64,000 nucleotides of DNA from Ichthyophis bannanicus (Eukaryota; Chordata; Amphibia; Gymnophiona; Ichthyophiidae), in NCBI GenBank assembly GCA_033557465.1, contig CM066031.1, positions 172,763,043 to 172,827,042 on the forward strand, written 5' to 3'. Positions 9,222 through 20,258 of this stretch are shown in pieces. The position numbers and the translations under genes are program-made. Position 1 is the first letter of the stretch, and every line of letters starts with the position of its first letter. A model generated the notes under the pieces. That model made no database searches. It worked only from the letters and a program-made list of their open reading frames with translations, and was not told where the DNA came from.

Positions 9222-10456
9222 TATGTTAGAAAAGGAGCAGGAGGACATAGTGGAAACCTATGCATAAGGATGCACCTACCACTGCATGGAATGTGGACTA
9301 AACAACACCCTTTTTTCAATGGGATCCCAGGGGGATCATATACCTTAAGGGATAAAAAATAAAAAATAAAAGTTGAAATACAAAACCTCGTACAATAGGA
9401 ATAAATAAATAAATACTCATGCTAAAACTAAATAAAACAAAAAATGGTACTATAAAGATTGGACTATTTGTAGAATACAAAAAGAAGCTAAAACTAATAA
9501 CACATAAAAAACATCAGTATACTCATACATGAAAATGTAAGGGGACAAAAAAGAAGAAAGAAGGAAAATACTAGGGCACCTTTATGTACCATACAGAAAA
9601 AGGGGGAATTTTTAAAAAAGTCCATTGTTATTATCAAAGCCCAACAGGTATGAACAGAAAGAATGTGCTATATTGCAGCACAAAGATGAGAAAATAATGT
9701 GTTCTATTTTAAAGCACTAGGATACGAAACCCAACACAATAAGAGTCCATGTTAAATATAAAACAAACGTAATGAATAAAACTAGCATTATGGGTGAAGC
9801 CACCATTATAATAAAGACACATTACAGTATTGCGCCACAAAAGGGATTGTAACACAACTTAGATAACCCACCAAATTCTTAGAAGAAAAGGCAGGCAAAA
9901 CGCATATTGACCGGTGCTCAGAAATACAGTATTTCCAGCACTGGAAACGGGACCGTTATATAAGAATACAGAACGCCAAAAAAGCTTACTAATTGTATAA
10001 AGCACACAAAAAGGCAAGTGGCCACTGTTTGAAAGAAACATGAAATTGAAGAAAACCACCATTGCTAATAAAACACATCACAGCATTTCGCCACAAAAGG
10101 GGAAAATAACAAAACTCGGATAGCCCTCCAAAATCTTTCAAAGAAAAGCAGCCAAATCACATATTAACCGGCGCGCAAATTTTAGTATTACCAGCGCTAT
10201 AAAACGGGACCGTTATGTGAGAACATAGAATGCCGAAAAACTTACTAGTTATATAAAGCACACAAAAGGGCAGGTGGCCACTATTTAAAAATACTTTTAT
10301 TAAAAAGGAACATGAAATTGATAAACTGATAACCTAATTGAGTTTAAAATAACACATTAAGGCAAAATGAGACTTACAATACAACGGACTCATGCACGCC
10401 AAAAACCGCTGGCGCGAAGCTTGAGCAGACGTAAAAGTGAAAGTAAAAAACCACTT
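9222..10456. repeat. AT-rich repeat with 256-bp imperfect tandem duplication
   Basis: CGCCACAAAAGG occurs at 9833 and 10089, and both copies continue with the same series: a TATTGACCGG/TATTAACCGG block, GGGACCGTTATRTGAGAA, and AGTGGCCACT/GGTGGCCACT. On the minus strand the phrase TTTTGTGGCGAAATGCTGTG resembles the CGAAACGC-type leader of Penelope-like elements, so this may be a decayed terminal region of one. No coding capacity is visible. Confidence 0.45.
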
Positions 10457-11193
10457 GGAAATCCTTTTGAAGGTGCGGCCTCCAGAATTGCACACTATAC
10501 TCCAAATGAGGTCGCACCAAAGACTTATACAGAGGCATTATCACCTCCTTTTTTCGGCTAGCCATTCCTCTCCGTATGAACCCAAGCATCCTTCTAGCTT
10601 TTGCCGTCACCTTTTCTACCTGTTTAGCTACTTTAAGATCATCAGACACAACCACGCCTAGGTCCCGCTCTTCTTTAGTGGACAAAAGTACTTCACCCCC
10701 TATACTATATTGCTCCCTTGGATTGCTGCAGCCCAAATGCATGACCTTACATTTAACATTAAATCCCAGCTGCCAAATTCTAGACCATTCTTCAAGCTTA
10801 GCTAGATCCCTCCTCATGTTATCTACACCTTCCTGGGTGTCTACTCTATTGCAGATTTTGGTATCATCTGCAAAGAGGCAAACCTTACCCAACAGCCCTT
10901 CCGCTATATAACTAACAAAGTTGTTAAAAAGAATCGGACCAAGGACAGATCCCTGGGGCACACCACTGGTAACATCCTTCTCCTCAGAGTAAGTTCCATT
11001 TACTTGTACTCTTTGTCGCCTCCCACCCAACCAATTTCTAACCCAAGCAGTAATTTTAGGGTCCATCCCTAGGGTGCTCAGTTTGTTTATAAGTCGCCTG
11101 TGAGGAACAGTGTCAAAGGCTTTACTGAAATCTAAATACACCACATCTAGGGCTCTCCCTCGGTCCAACTCCCTGGTCACCCAGTCAAGAACA
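10457..11193 (-). pseudogene. CR1 LINE fragment (reverse transcriptase), minus strand
   Basis: The minus-strand frame (stop-free 11180-10374) encodes the middle of a CR1 RT: LDVVYLDFSKAFDTVPHRRL, SGVPQGSVLGPILFNNFVS, LFADDTKICNRV, and the CR1 thumb/connection phrases KVMHLGCSNP, ERDLGVVVSDDLK and MPLYKSLVRPHLEY. The FADD catalytic motif is present. Endonuclease, the start and the 3' end are missing. Similarity to other CR1 copies stops at about 10457, although the frame stays open a little further into unrelated DNA. The element reverse-transcribes its own RNA when intact; this fragment cannot. Confidence 0.9.
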
Positions 11194-12033
11194 TGATAGG
11201 GGGCGAGAGATTGGGGTGCACGGACCAGGAGAAGGACCTTGGAGTGATTATTTCTGAGGATCTCAAGGTGGCGAAACGGTGTGACAAGGCGGTGTCAAAA
11301 GCCAGGAGAATGCTGGGTTGCATACAAAGAGGAATTACCAGCAGGAAGGAAGAGGTACTAATGCCAATGTACAAGTCGCTGGTGAGGCCTCACTTGGAAT
11401 ACTGTGTTCAGTTTTGGATACCATATCTTGCAAAGGATATAAAAAGATTGGAAATGGTTCAGAGGAAGGCGACCAAAATGATTTGGATCCTGTGTTAGAA
11501 GACTTATGAGAAGAAACTTGAAGACCTAAATATGTACAATTTGGATGAGAGGAGGGACAGGGGAGATATGATTCAGACCTTTAAATACTTAAAGAGTTTT
11601 AATGAACAAACAAACCTCTTCCAAAGACGGGGAAGCTGTAAAACTAGAGAGCATATCATGAAGCTTCAAGGGGGTAAATTGAAAGGCAATGTCAGGAAAT
11701 ATTTTTTCACTGAAAGGGTGGTGGATGCTTGGAATGCCCTCCCGATGGAAGTGGTGGGGGCAAATACAGTGACAGAATTCAAAATGGCATGGGACAGACA
11801 CAGTGGATCCCTTTATCGCAACAGGATAAAATCAAAATAAACTTATCTCTTATATCTCAACAAACAGAGGTGCTCTACATGGAGCTGTGGGTACACCCCT
11901 AAACAAAGGCCTGGGGAGGAGTGAACTGCATGGAGCGGCAGGTGCACCTATTCTCGCTGCCTTGCTGGGCAGACTAGATGGACTATACTGGTCTTTCTCT
12001 GCCGTCATATACCATGTTACTATGTTACATTTC
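11194..12033 (+). pseudogene. CR1 LINE 3' end, plus strand
   Basis: The frames at 11193-11498 and 11532-11840 encode the CR1 C-terminus: EKDLGVIISEDLKVAKRCDK, RRMLGCIQRGITSRKEEV, ARPHLEY-type VRPHLEYCVQFWIP, and then DERRDRGDMIQTFKYLKSFN and FFTERVVDAWNALPMEVV. A stop/frameshift near 11498-11532 separates the two. The typical CR1 3' UTR follows (GCAGACTAGATGGACTATAC) and ends in ATACCATGTTACTATGTTAC, resembling the short tandem tail of CR1. It abuts the minus-strand CR1 fragment 5' side to 5' side. Confidence 0.88.
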
Positions 12034-12640
12034 AGGGCCATCTGGACGTACAGACATCCGGACGGCTGGAAGACACAGCCAATTCTGTTCCTGTGGGGGC
12101 TAGGCATCCTCACAGGAGCAGAATAGCAAGATAGTTGCTAGATGTTCGGAACATGCCCCTATTCAGGCACCCCGGACATCCAGCGACTTACCCAGCTAAC
12201 TCAGTCAGACTCCTGAATGGAGCCACTGTGCCATGACGTACCGTTTGTTATGGCACCGCAGCTCCATTCAGGAGCCGCAATCCCCAGCCACCACCGAAAA
12301 TGTCCATTCCCCGCAGCCGGATCCCCAATTTGGCCTCCCATGACCAGAGTCTGGCAGCAGGGAACTTACTTCCCAACTCACCTGTCTCTGCCGTCCGCCG
12401 CAGAAAGCCCGTGTCCAGGGAGACTTATTCCACCTTTGAGGTGGAATAAGATCCCTATCTACCTGGCCGATCCTGGACATACAGGGCCGACCTCAGAATA
12501 GGCCCTGTACCTCCCGGTGATGACCTGCCCTCGCTCCACCCTCATTCCGTTCTCCCTCTGCCCCTGTCTAAGACTCCCCATACAACTCAGATGTACGCAC
12601 GGGGAGCCTTTTTCTGGCAGCCACATTTGGACAATAAGAT
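12034..12640. other. Possible short DNA element of the GGGCCCGATTC family
   Basis: No gene is present. Phrases such as GGACATACAGGGCCGACCTC and the inverted GAATGGAGCC / GGCTCCATTC pair recur at 29857-30427 and, inverted, at 43787-44330. Boundaries here are not resolved. Confidence 0.35.
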
Positions 12641-13324
12641 ATACTTGCCTGGGACACTGAATTCTAGATATTCACCTGCTTGGAATTAAAGTAAATATCT
12701 GACTTTAAATTTGCACAGACCTTCTTTCCTACTTGACTTTGCAGTAAAACATATAATTTTAAATTTCCAGGATCTTTTTCATACTGAACTAATTTATATA
12801 TTTAAGCACAAATAAAGTTTTCTTTGTTCTGTTGCGAGCCTGCCTCTCCTTAGGGGTGTGGTCAGTTCACTGAGCAACTGCTGCCTGAGCAGGCAGAAAG
12901 TGGTTTCATCCTGTATTTTCCAGCACACATGTGAAACTCATCCTCATTAATTCAGGAGACTCTGCACAGCTAAAATTTCCTTCCGTAACGTTTTACATTT
13001 GACTGGTTTTTAATATAGATTTTCCATTGCCTATTTATTACGGGCTCAATATTAATTTAGGCAGGCTATGTGCTGCGTCGGCGCATAGCCTGCTGACCTC
13101 CTTAACCCGGATTTTCATTTCCATGACGATGGAAATGAAAATCTGGATTTGGCTGAAAAAGCTGGCATCCACAGAGAATAACCAGGTAGCACCGATTTTT
13201 GATGCTACACAGTTAGCTCCATCGCCTTAAAGATAGGCGAGGTTTTTCCATGCCCATCTTTAAGGCGCCAAGGGCTAACCGGGTAGCATCAAAAATCGCT
13301 CTGTGAGTCCTGAGCCTGTCTGTC
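12641..13324. repeat. Non-coding stretch with 25-bp inverted repeats
   Basis: CGATTTTTGATGCTACACAG (from about 13193) pairs with the reverse complement of CCGGGTAGCATCAAAAATCG (ending about 13297). A second inverted pair, TTTCATTTCCATGACGATGG / AAATGAAAATC, lies just upstream. The arrangement resembles a MITE, but I could not fix ends or a target duplication. Nothing else is recognised in the stretch. Confidence 0.4.
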
Positions 13325-14652
13325 TGTCTAAATTGGAGATACACTCAGTCCCTTGGTGCACTCATCTCCTCCTATGGCTTTCAGTACCATCTTTATGCTG
13401 GTGACTCTCAGATCTACCTCTCTATACCTGAAATCTCTCCAGCAATCCAGACCCAGATCTCCACCTGTCTATCTGACATTGCTTCCTGCATGTCTCACCG
13501 CCGTTTGAAATTGAACTTGACCAAAGCATGACTATTTATTTTTCCCCCTAAACCTACCTCCCCCTTCCTCTTTTCTCAGTCTCTGTGGATAACGCTCTAC
13601 TCCTCCGTGTCTCCTTGGCTTGCAACCTTGGGGTTGTCTGACTCCTCCCTCTTCTTCTCCACACACATCCAACTGATAGCTAGAACCTGTCACTTCTTTC
13701 TCTATAACATCAGCAAAATTCACCCCTTCCTTTCTGAACATACTACTAAGACACTTATTCACTCTTTAGTCACCTCCTGTCTAGACTATTGCAATCTCCT
13801 CCTTGCTGGTCTCCCTCTGAATCATCTATCTCCTCTTCAATCTCTTCAAAACTCAGCTATGCGGCTAATCTTCCACCAGCCTTGATATGCTCATATAACA
13901 CCACTTCTCAAGTTAATTTATTGACTCCCTTTCCATTTCTGTATCCAGTTCAAACTTCTCCTACTGACCTATTAGTGCACTCATTTTGGTCCTCCTCACT
14001 ACCTTTGCTTTCTTATTTCTCTTCACACCCTCCTCAGAAACTCTTCTACTGCCAATTACAGATTTTGATCCTTCGACACTGCTGCTCCTTATGCCTGAAA
14101 CAAACTACCTGAGTATGTACATTGGGCTTAATCTCGAGCCCTTTTCAAATCCAGGATGAAAACTCACCTCTTTGCAGCCACTTTTGGATCCTGATCTGCT
14201 TAGTCTCCTATGTGTTTCCTTACTATGCCCCTAGATATATCCTCAGCTGTTGTGTTGTCTGTCTTGACTAGATTGTAAGCTGGTCTTTTACATATGTCTG
14301 TACAGAACTACATATTTATTTAGACAGTTTTCTATACCACCTTATCCTTCAATCAAAGTGGTCATAACACAATTGGGGGGATACATTTAACACAAGGGGA
14401 TATGAGACACATATGCTAATACTTACAGGGGACATGGCAATGGAGGGTTAAGTGGCTTGCCCTAGACCACAAGGAGCACCTGTGGGACTAGAAACCCCAG
14501 TCCTTCCGGCCCAAGGTTGCTGTTCTCTAGTGGGATTTGAGCCCCTAACCTTCCAGCCCAAGGTAACTTGCCCCAACCACCAGGCCACTCCTCCCTCCTA
14601 TGCCCTGTAGAGCTATAGAAATGATCAGTTGTAATAGTAGTATAATAATAGT
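13325..14652 (+). pseudogene. L2-type LINE, 3' fragment interrupted by a CORE-SINE
   Basis: Frames read CR1/L2-superfamily RT C-terminal phrases: the TFYADDTQ-like start (TATGCTGGTGACTCTCAGAT), LFFSTHIQLIARTCHFFLYN, LVTSCLDYCNLLLAGLP and LQNSAMRLIFHQP. They are broken by frame changes. The 3' UTR has TTGACTAGATTGTAAGCTGG, the L2 tail motif. After a CORE-SINE (14312-14595) the L2 tail resumes with TGTAGAGCTATAGAAATGAT and AGTAGTATAATAATAG, so the SINE landed in the L2 3' UTR. Confidence 0.82.
14312..14595 (-). mobile_element. CORE-SINE (MIR-like), copy 1
   Basis: Read on the minus strand, the order is a tRNA-like head (AGTGGCCTGGTGGTTGGGGC, with GGGGCTCAAATCCCAC as B box), the CORE motif CCACTTAACCCTCCATTGCC, and a LINE-like tail ending in TAAATA. 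The phrase GGTTAAGTGGCTTGCCC (plus strand) is the complement of the CORE segment shared by MIR-type SINEs. Two further copies lie at 18064 and 28150, all on the minus strand. Confidence 0.8.
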
Positions 14653-14954
14653 GAACAAATTGTGAAGAGGTTCTGATCCCATGTAAATTGGAGGTCATCA
14701 CTCCTCTGCCATAACTGCCCTGTCTAATATTAATGAGGCCATCAGAGTAACCCAAACCAGTGATGGCTGGAATTGAAGACATTATAATGTGTATTGTATT
14801 ATTCCAATATTCAATTGGTACTAAACAAACTGCCCAAAGAAACAAATGACTCACAGATATGAGAAAGTCATTACACTACTAGAATTATTAAACTCACAGT
14901 TCATATTGCAATGTCCAAAGGCATGTCAAGGGGTACACTAAGGAGCGGATTAGT
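14653..14954. other. No gene seen
   Basis: AT-rich single-copy-looking DNA between an L2 tail and a tandem array. I see no frame, RNA or repeat signature. Confidence 0.4.
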
Positions 14955-15345
14955 CCCTTAGCATCAGGCCCACCGGAACCCCGGACACCAGCAATTTAAT
15001 AAAGAAGCACCTCCAGGTGCACCTCCGCTCCAGCCACCAAGAGCCTGATCAGCATCGGGGGGTGGGGGGGGGGGCGAGCAGGAAAGAAAGTGCCTCCTCA
15101 ATCCCATCCACAAGGCCAATCAGGCCACCGGAACCTCTGGACACCAGCAAATTAAAAAAGAATCACCTCCAGGCATTGCACACCACCGCTCCAGCCACCA
15201 AGAGCCTGATCAGCATCGGGGGGGGGGGGGGCGAGCGGGAAGGAAAGCCCCTCCCCAATCACATCCACAAGGTGAATCAGGCCCACCGGAACCCCCAGAC
15301 ACCAGCAATTTAAAAAAGAAGCACCTTCAGGCATGTCCGTGCTTT
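14955..15345. repeat. Tandem array of about 155-bp units just upstream of a LINE
   Basis: CACCGGAACC recurs at about 14972, 15126 and 15287. Each unit contains CACCAGCAATTTAA (or AAATTA), AAGAAGCACCTCCAGG, a CTCCAGCCACCAAGAGCCTG block and a poly-G run. About 2.5 units precede the start of LINE coding sequence at about 15520, the arrangement of monomeric 5' UTR promoters known from some LINEs. Confidence 0.75.
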
Positions 15346-17605
15346 GCAGGCCTCGCTGGAGGGCCCTTTGGTGTGAACTACACTCTCCAGCATAAAATTC
15401 TCCTAATTGCTGTCTCACTCAGCGCGGCTACCAAAGCCTCCCTCTGTGATACCTGAGGACTGCAGAGAACAATCCAGCAAAAGCAGCATGCCCTCCCAGG
15501 TAACCCGCCAACTTCACAGCACAAAATGCTGCAACACAATCTCCTACCTTACTTTGTCATGTTAATATTGCTGCTCTTCCTTCTAATGACAACACATGTA
15601 CTTGCCTCTCAAAGTAATAACATTTCAATCCATCATCGATCTCGGGGCTTCCCATTCCAAATCCCTGCCTCAAAGTACAGCATGCAAAATCATCACACCG
15701 CTAAGCAACAGAAACAGGACATCAAGCAGAAGTACCTACCAGATCCAATCAAATATTCTCTCATCAACGCACAATCAGTATGCAACAAGATCCACACAAT
15801 TACCGACTTATACATCTCAACAACACCAACTTTATGTGCATCACAGAAAGCTGAATATCAAACTGGACAATGTCATACTCAATCAGTTAGTACTCCTGTA
15901 CTACAAGGTTTCACTGCCACAGAACCACAAAAAGATGTGGAAGAGTCCTAATATTAGCCAAAGAGCACCTAAACCTCACCAAGATTAATTCACAATCTCT
16001 GCAAATGATAGACTTCCTCACTATCGCCAACAGTAAACATGCCATCTGCTTAACATATCATGCACCCTCCTCTAACACAGAAGACCTATCAGACTTGCTT
16101 GGAGAAGTCTGCATTCACATATTATCTACCAAATTCTTCTTCTTCCTTGGTGATCTAAACCTCCCATCCACCTCTACGAAACAAGCAAGTGCATTCATCA
16201 ATGCAATTGAAGCTCTCCAACAACAACAGATAATTAATGTGCCCACTCACTCTAAAGTATCAACTCTAGACCTCATTTGTGCATCTAGTCATCTCCCCAC
16301 AGCTGACTTCCATACCCAGATAGACCCAATGCCATGGTCAGACCACTCAATAATATCACTTATTCTCCCGACCAATACCCTAGATACATTACTCCCTTGT
16401 CTACAGCCACAAACACACTGTTTCAAAGCATTCAATGCAAAAACCTTCCTAGATGATGTCTTTCCAATCCTAGTATCTGACCTTGTCAATTTGGAAAGTC
16501 TCATCCATTCCTGAAACTCAGTGATTAACAAAGCTGTCTCCTTTACCACAAGACGCCACATGACCACATCTAACACAGCTCACCCACCTCGGTTCTCTCC
16601 TAAACTCAGAATCACCAGATGAGAACTCAGACAGATTGACAGAAGATGGAAATGCACTCAAGAAGCATCCACAAAACAGCAAGACATCATCAAACAATGA
16701 GAATACGCCAATCTGGGTAACAGCAGCAGAAAAAAATACTATACAAACATAATTCTGAAATCCCTCAACCGTCCAAGAGAATTGCTCTCCATTGTATCTA
16801 CCTTCACCAAAGACCCACAGCAACACTTCCCTCCAACTCAAAAGATAAACTACACCCCCATACTATGGCCAACTACCTTCACAACAAGCAAACCTCAACA
16901 CCTCCTCAATCCAAAAAAGTTCTACATAAGCAGGATAAACCACCGCAAATTCACATCTGGGACCCCTTAAGATTAATTAATCAAAGAGAGCTCACCGACA
17001 TTATTTGAAGCATCAATATCACTACCTCTCCTCTGGACCCCTGCCCAGTCTCCTGGATAAAATCCCTCCAGTCTAAATTCTGACCAGTTATTCTGAAGAT
17101 AGTCCACTCCTCCCTATCACAGGGACATTTGCCTTCCACCCAATACGACCCATCAATACGACCCATCCTAAAGAAATCATCAATGGATCAGACTGACCCT
17201 AGCTCATATCGACCAATTGCCAGTATTCCATTCCTCTCCAAGATAATTGAAAGGCTGTACAAAATCAAATTCAAGAACACATTGATACTCATGCTCCCCT
17301 CGATTCACAACACAGTTTCCATCCTCAACATGATATAGACGCCTTATTCACAGCTCTTTTCAACACATTAATCAGGGGTCTAGACAAGCCACATCAAGGA
17401 TTTATTATGATCTTTCTGGATGTCAGAGCCGCATTTGTTTCATTATCACACAACACACTGCTTACAAGGCTCAGCGACATAGGTCTCCATAGGAACACAA
17501 TAAATTGGTTCATCTCTTATCTCACTAATAGATTGCTACAAGTAAAAGTCAGTCATGGCAAATCCAACCACTTCAGGCTAAAACTTGTTAATAAATAAAT
17601 AAATA
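15346..17605 (+). pseudogene. L2-type LINE, decayed ORF2 with internal deletions
   Basis: Frames in sequence give the endonuclease beginning (IKYSLINAQSVCNKIHTITD), its middle and end (LGDLNLPSTSTKQASAFIN, DLICASSHLP and WSDHSIISLI), a linker, then RT blocks (SSYRPIASIPFLSKIIERLY and FLDVRAAFVSLSHNTLLTRL). Several frameshifts and stops break it, and everything after RT motif A plus a short stretch is missing. The element ends with AATAAATAAATAAATATG, the tail type of L2. The endonuclease would nick target DNA and the RT copy the element RNA. It is dead in this form, but has an unusually complete 5' half and a tandem array immediately upstream. Confidence 0.82.
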
Positions 17606-18063
17606 TGTCATTACATATCAAAGCAATGTGTGGGAAACAGTAAAAATGTACTTCATACAGGTCCTGTCTGATCTTAGGGAGTCTGCATCTGTCATTAAAT
17701 TACAATGAATGACATTGGTGATGAGACAGTAACCCTCTGCCTTTTCAAGGTTAATGTCTGATAATGGGTATTCAATCCTCTTTTGCCAATGCCAAAATAT
17801 TTGATCATTTTATTTTCAATATTTTCCTGAAGTTTCCTTTTAGGATTTTGATTGTGAGGTCATCAAGGGAATGGTTTTCCTTTAAGAACTGCTCATCTAC
17901 TCAGCAAATCTGTTTTTCTCTGTAACCATTTATAGTGTGTCTTTAAAGGTTGATACATGTTCTCAGATTTTGATTTATGGTTTCTGTTTTTTTAGGTCTT
18001 TCTATACTGCCCTTCAAACATCAGAGTGGTTTACAAAGAAAAATCATAAAAGAGAAAAGCACT
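17606..18063. other. No gene seen
   Basis: AT-rich DNA without long frames, inverted repeats or a known repeat signature that I can name. Confidence 0.45.
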
Positions 18064-18352
18064 CCAATTTTTTTATTTAACTAGGTTTATATCTGCTTTT
18101 CTACCAGTCAAAGTGGTGTACATTCAGGTACTGTATATATATTTCCCCTTGTCCCTGAAAGACTCACAATCTATGTTATTCTTTTTGTACCTGAGGCAAC
18201 AGAGGGTTAAGTGGCTTGCCCAAGGCCACAAGGAGCACCTGTGGAACTAGAAACCCAGTCCTTCTGGCCCAAGGCTGCTGTCCTCTAGTGGGATTCAAAC
18301 TCCTGGTCCACCTGCCTGAGGTAACTTGCCCCAACCACTAGGCCACTCCTTC
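18064..18352 (-). mobile_element. CORE-SINE (MIR-like), copy 2
   Basis: It shares GGGTTAAGTGGCTTGCCCA and AGGCCACAAGGAGCACCTGT with the copy at 14312. The tRNA-like head on the right has GGGATTCAAACTCC, the complement of a B box. The middle differs from copy 1 (the stretch 18120-18190), so subfamilies with a shared CORE exist. Confidence 0.78.
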
Positions 18353-18499
18353 CTAAATATAAAGGCATTAGACTTGTTTCCCCAATGTAGAACACACTCC
18401 AAATGTTTTTCCTTGAATCATATATACGTACTACACTTACAGAGGAGCATGAATGTGAGCCTTTTATTTTGAATGTCTTTCCCACGAGGTTAGCAATAG

Positions 18500-18700
18500 G
18501 TCCTGTGATATTCAGCCTCTGGCCAGATAAACTTGACGGGATAGAGTTAGGACAGAAAAAAGCTGGCCTAACTTTAGCTAGTTTAGCCATCTGGCCAGAG
18601 GCTGAATATCACTGCTGACTAGATAGCTAAAACGCTATCCAGGTAAACTGAATATTCAGTGCCGATGGCCATTTATGTCCCTGGTATTGAATATCTGAGT
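18500..18700. mobile_element. Palindromic MITE with GATATTCAGC core
   Basis: A perfect 24-bp inverted repeat lies at 18505-18528 and 18589-18612 (GTGATATTCAGCCTCTGGCC and its complement). A further AATATTCAG / CTGAATATC pair lies outside it. A related, shorter palindrome is at 34325-34440. No coding capacity; target duplication not resolved. Confidence 0.55.
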
Positions 18701-18714
18701 TTAAATTAAAGCAG

Positions 18715-18885
18715 CAGTGGCAAGATGCTGGAGATGGGGTGAGAGAGAGAAGAATTGCTGGACATGAGGTGGGGGAGATAGAGAGAGGAGATACTAGACA
18801 TAGGGTGTAAAGGAACATAGAGTGAGAGATGCTGGACACGGGATAGGGAGAGAGAAAGAGAGGAGATCCTGGACATAGGGCCAGG
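18715..18885. repeat. Purine-rich minisatellite
   Basis: About four irregular units contain GCTGGACA(T/C)GRGG, GAGAGAGA and GGAGATRCTRGACATAGGG. Purine bias on the plus strand is strong. It is non-coding. Confidence 0.6.
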
Positions 18886-19374
18886 GATGGCTGCTACCTT
18901 TACACCAGGCAGGCATGTTACCAGACCATCTTCACATCCACCAGTCACCAAGCTATCTACATGCCTAATGATCGAATCACCAACTAGAACGACTCTCCTA
19001 ACCTTTCCCTCTTGAGCACTTGGCTCTGGAGAAACCTCCTGAGTGCAAGAGGATTTTACTTCAACTGGAGGACAGGAGCTCCTGAATCACTTCCTGCCAA
19101 ACCAGAGTGATGCTCTCTTATCATGTGACCTCTCCTCCATGACAACAGTGAGGTTTCCAGACTGGAGGTGGGACTTTAGTACTACATCCCTGTAGGTCTC
19201 ATCTATATAACTCTCTGTCTTCCTTATGTCCTTCAAGCCTGCTACTCTAGCCTCTGAAGATCAGACTCACTCCCTGAGAGCAAAGAGCTCCTTGCACCTA
19301 GTGCATACGTAAGACCCCTTACCAACTGGGAGAAAATCATATATGTGACACTCAATGCAAAAGACTGGAAAGCC
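18886..19374. pseudogene. Decayed minus-strand LINE-like or unassigned DNA
   Basis: The stretch contains phrases such as CCTAATGATCGAATCACCAAC and CCTAACCTTTCCCTC, typical of the non-coding or ORF1 part of CR1-type elements in antisense. I cannot follow a frame. It adjoins the clear CR1 3' end at 19375. Confidence 0.3.
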
Positions 19375-19655
19375 ATTATCTTGCTGCTGGACTGCTGTCT
19401 GCCATACTGGGTCAGACCAAAGGTCCATCAAGCCCATATTCTGTTTCCAACAGTGGCCAATCCAAGGGTAAGCAATGGATTTCCCCCACTCCACTTTAAC
19501 AGTGGTTTATGGACTTTTCCTCTAGGAACCTCTCCAAACCTCTCTTAAACCCAGCCAAACTAACAGCTTTTATTACATCCTCCAGTAATGAATTTCAGAG
19601 TTTCTTGATGTACTGTGTGAAAAAATAGTTTCTCTGATCAGTCTTAAATAGGAGG
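19375..19655 (-). mobile_element. CR1 LINE 3' UTR fragment, minus strand
   Basis: The plus strand reads GCCATACTGGGTCAGACCAA and GGTCCATCAAGCCCA, the complement of the CR1 3' end also seen at 43030-43098. It continues through CCAACAGTGGCCAATCCAAG to a short C-terminal coding remnant (AATTTCAGAGTTTCTTGATG). It is a typical 5'-truncated insertion. Confidence 0.85.
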
Positions 19656-20144
19656 GTACCGATTTTTGGGAGGTGCCAAAATACTAAAAAATAAAAAATG
19701 AGGAAATGAAAAATAAAAATAATAAGAAAAATAAAATGGTAAAAAGTGAAAGAAACATTAAAAACTAAGGTGTTATCAAAAACAGCATTGTGGGTGTAGC
19801 CACGGGTCATTGGCTAATAAGGAAGGAGGGCACTTATTTATAGGTTGCAGGGGGCACCGGAAGGCCTAGCATCAGTCCTGAGCAGGAGTAGGATCAGCAC
19901 TTAGGCATGTGTTTTACAGAATATGCATATATGCAGAGATTCTAACTGCCATCTACAGGTACAAAGCTACTCCTGTCTCAGAGCAGGTAAAATGGGATTG
20001 GGAGTTTTCAGCCAGGCTATTTTATACAGGGCCACGGATGCATGTGTTGCCTTTATAAAACAGGACAATAGAAGTACCTATGTGCTTTTCCTGTCTGGGT
20101 GCCCTCTCATAAATTTATCTTCCCTATATGTGTCTGATTTTTCT

Positions 20145-20163
20145 GTTTTTCCTTCTCTTGTAG
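20145..20163 (+). promoter_or_regulatory. Splice acceptor upstream of the crystallin/aerolysin coding exon
   Basis: A pyrimidine tract (TTTTTCCTTCTCTTG) runs directly into TAG at 20161-20163, followed by GAACTATTT. This fits a 5' non-coding exon spliced to one exon that holds the entire coding sequence. The first exon was not identified. Confidence 0.6.
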
Positions 20164-20258
20164 GAACTATTTTTCAACATATTTCCTGTTCTACAGCACT
20201 ATCCCATCTCCTTGGAGAAAGAATACTTAGTGCATTTTTAAGATCACAACTGATCACG

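Noticed and set aside
19923..20258. 112-codon N-terminal extension of the crystallin/aerolysin protein
   Set aside because: It crosses a strong splice acceptor at 20163, has no domain, and the first Greek key starts just after the ATG at 20259.
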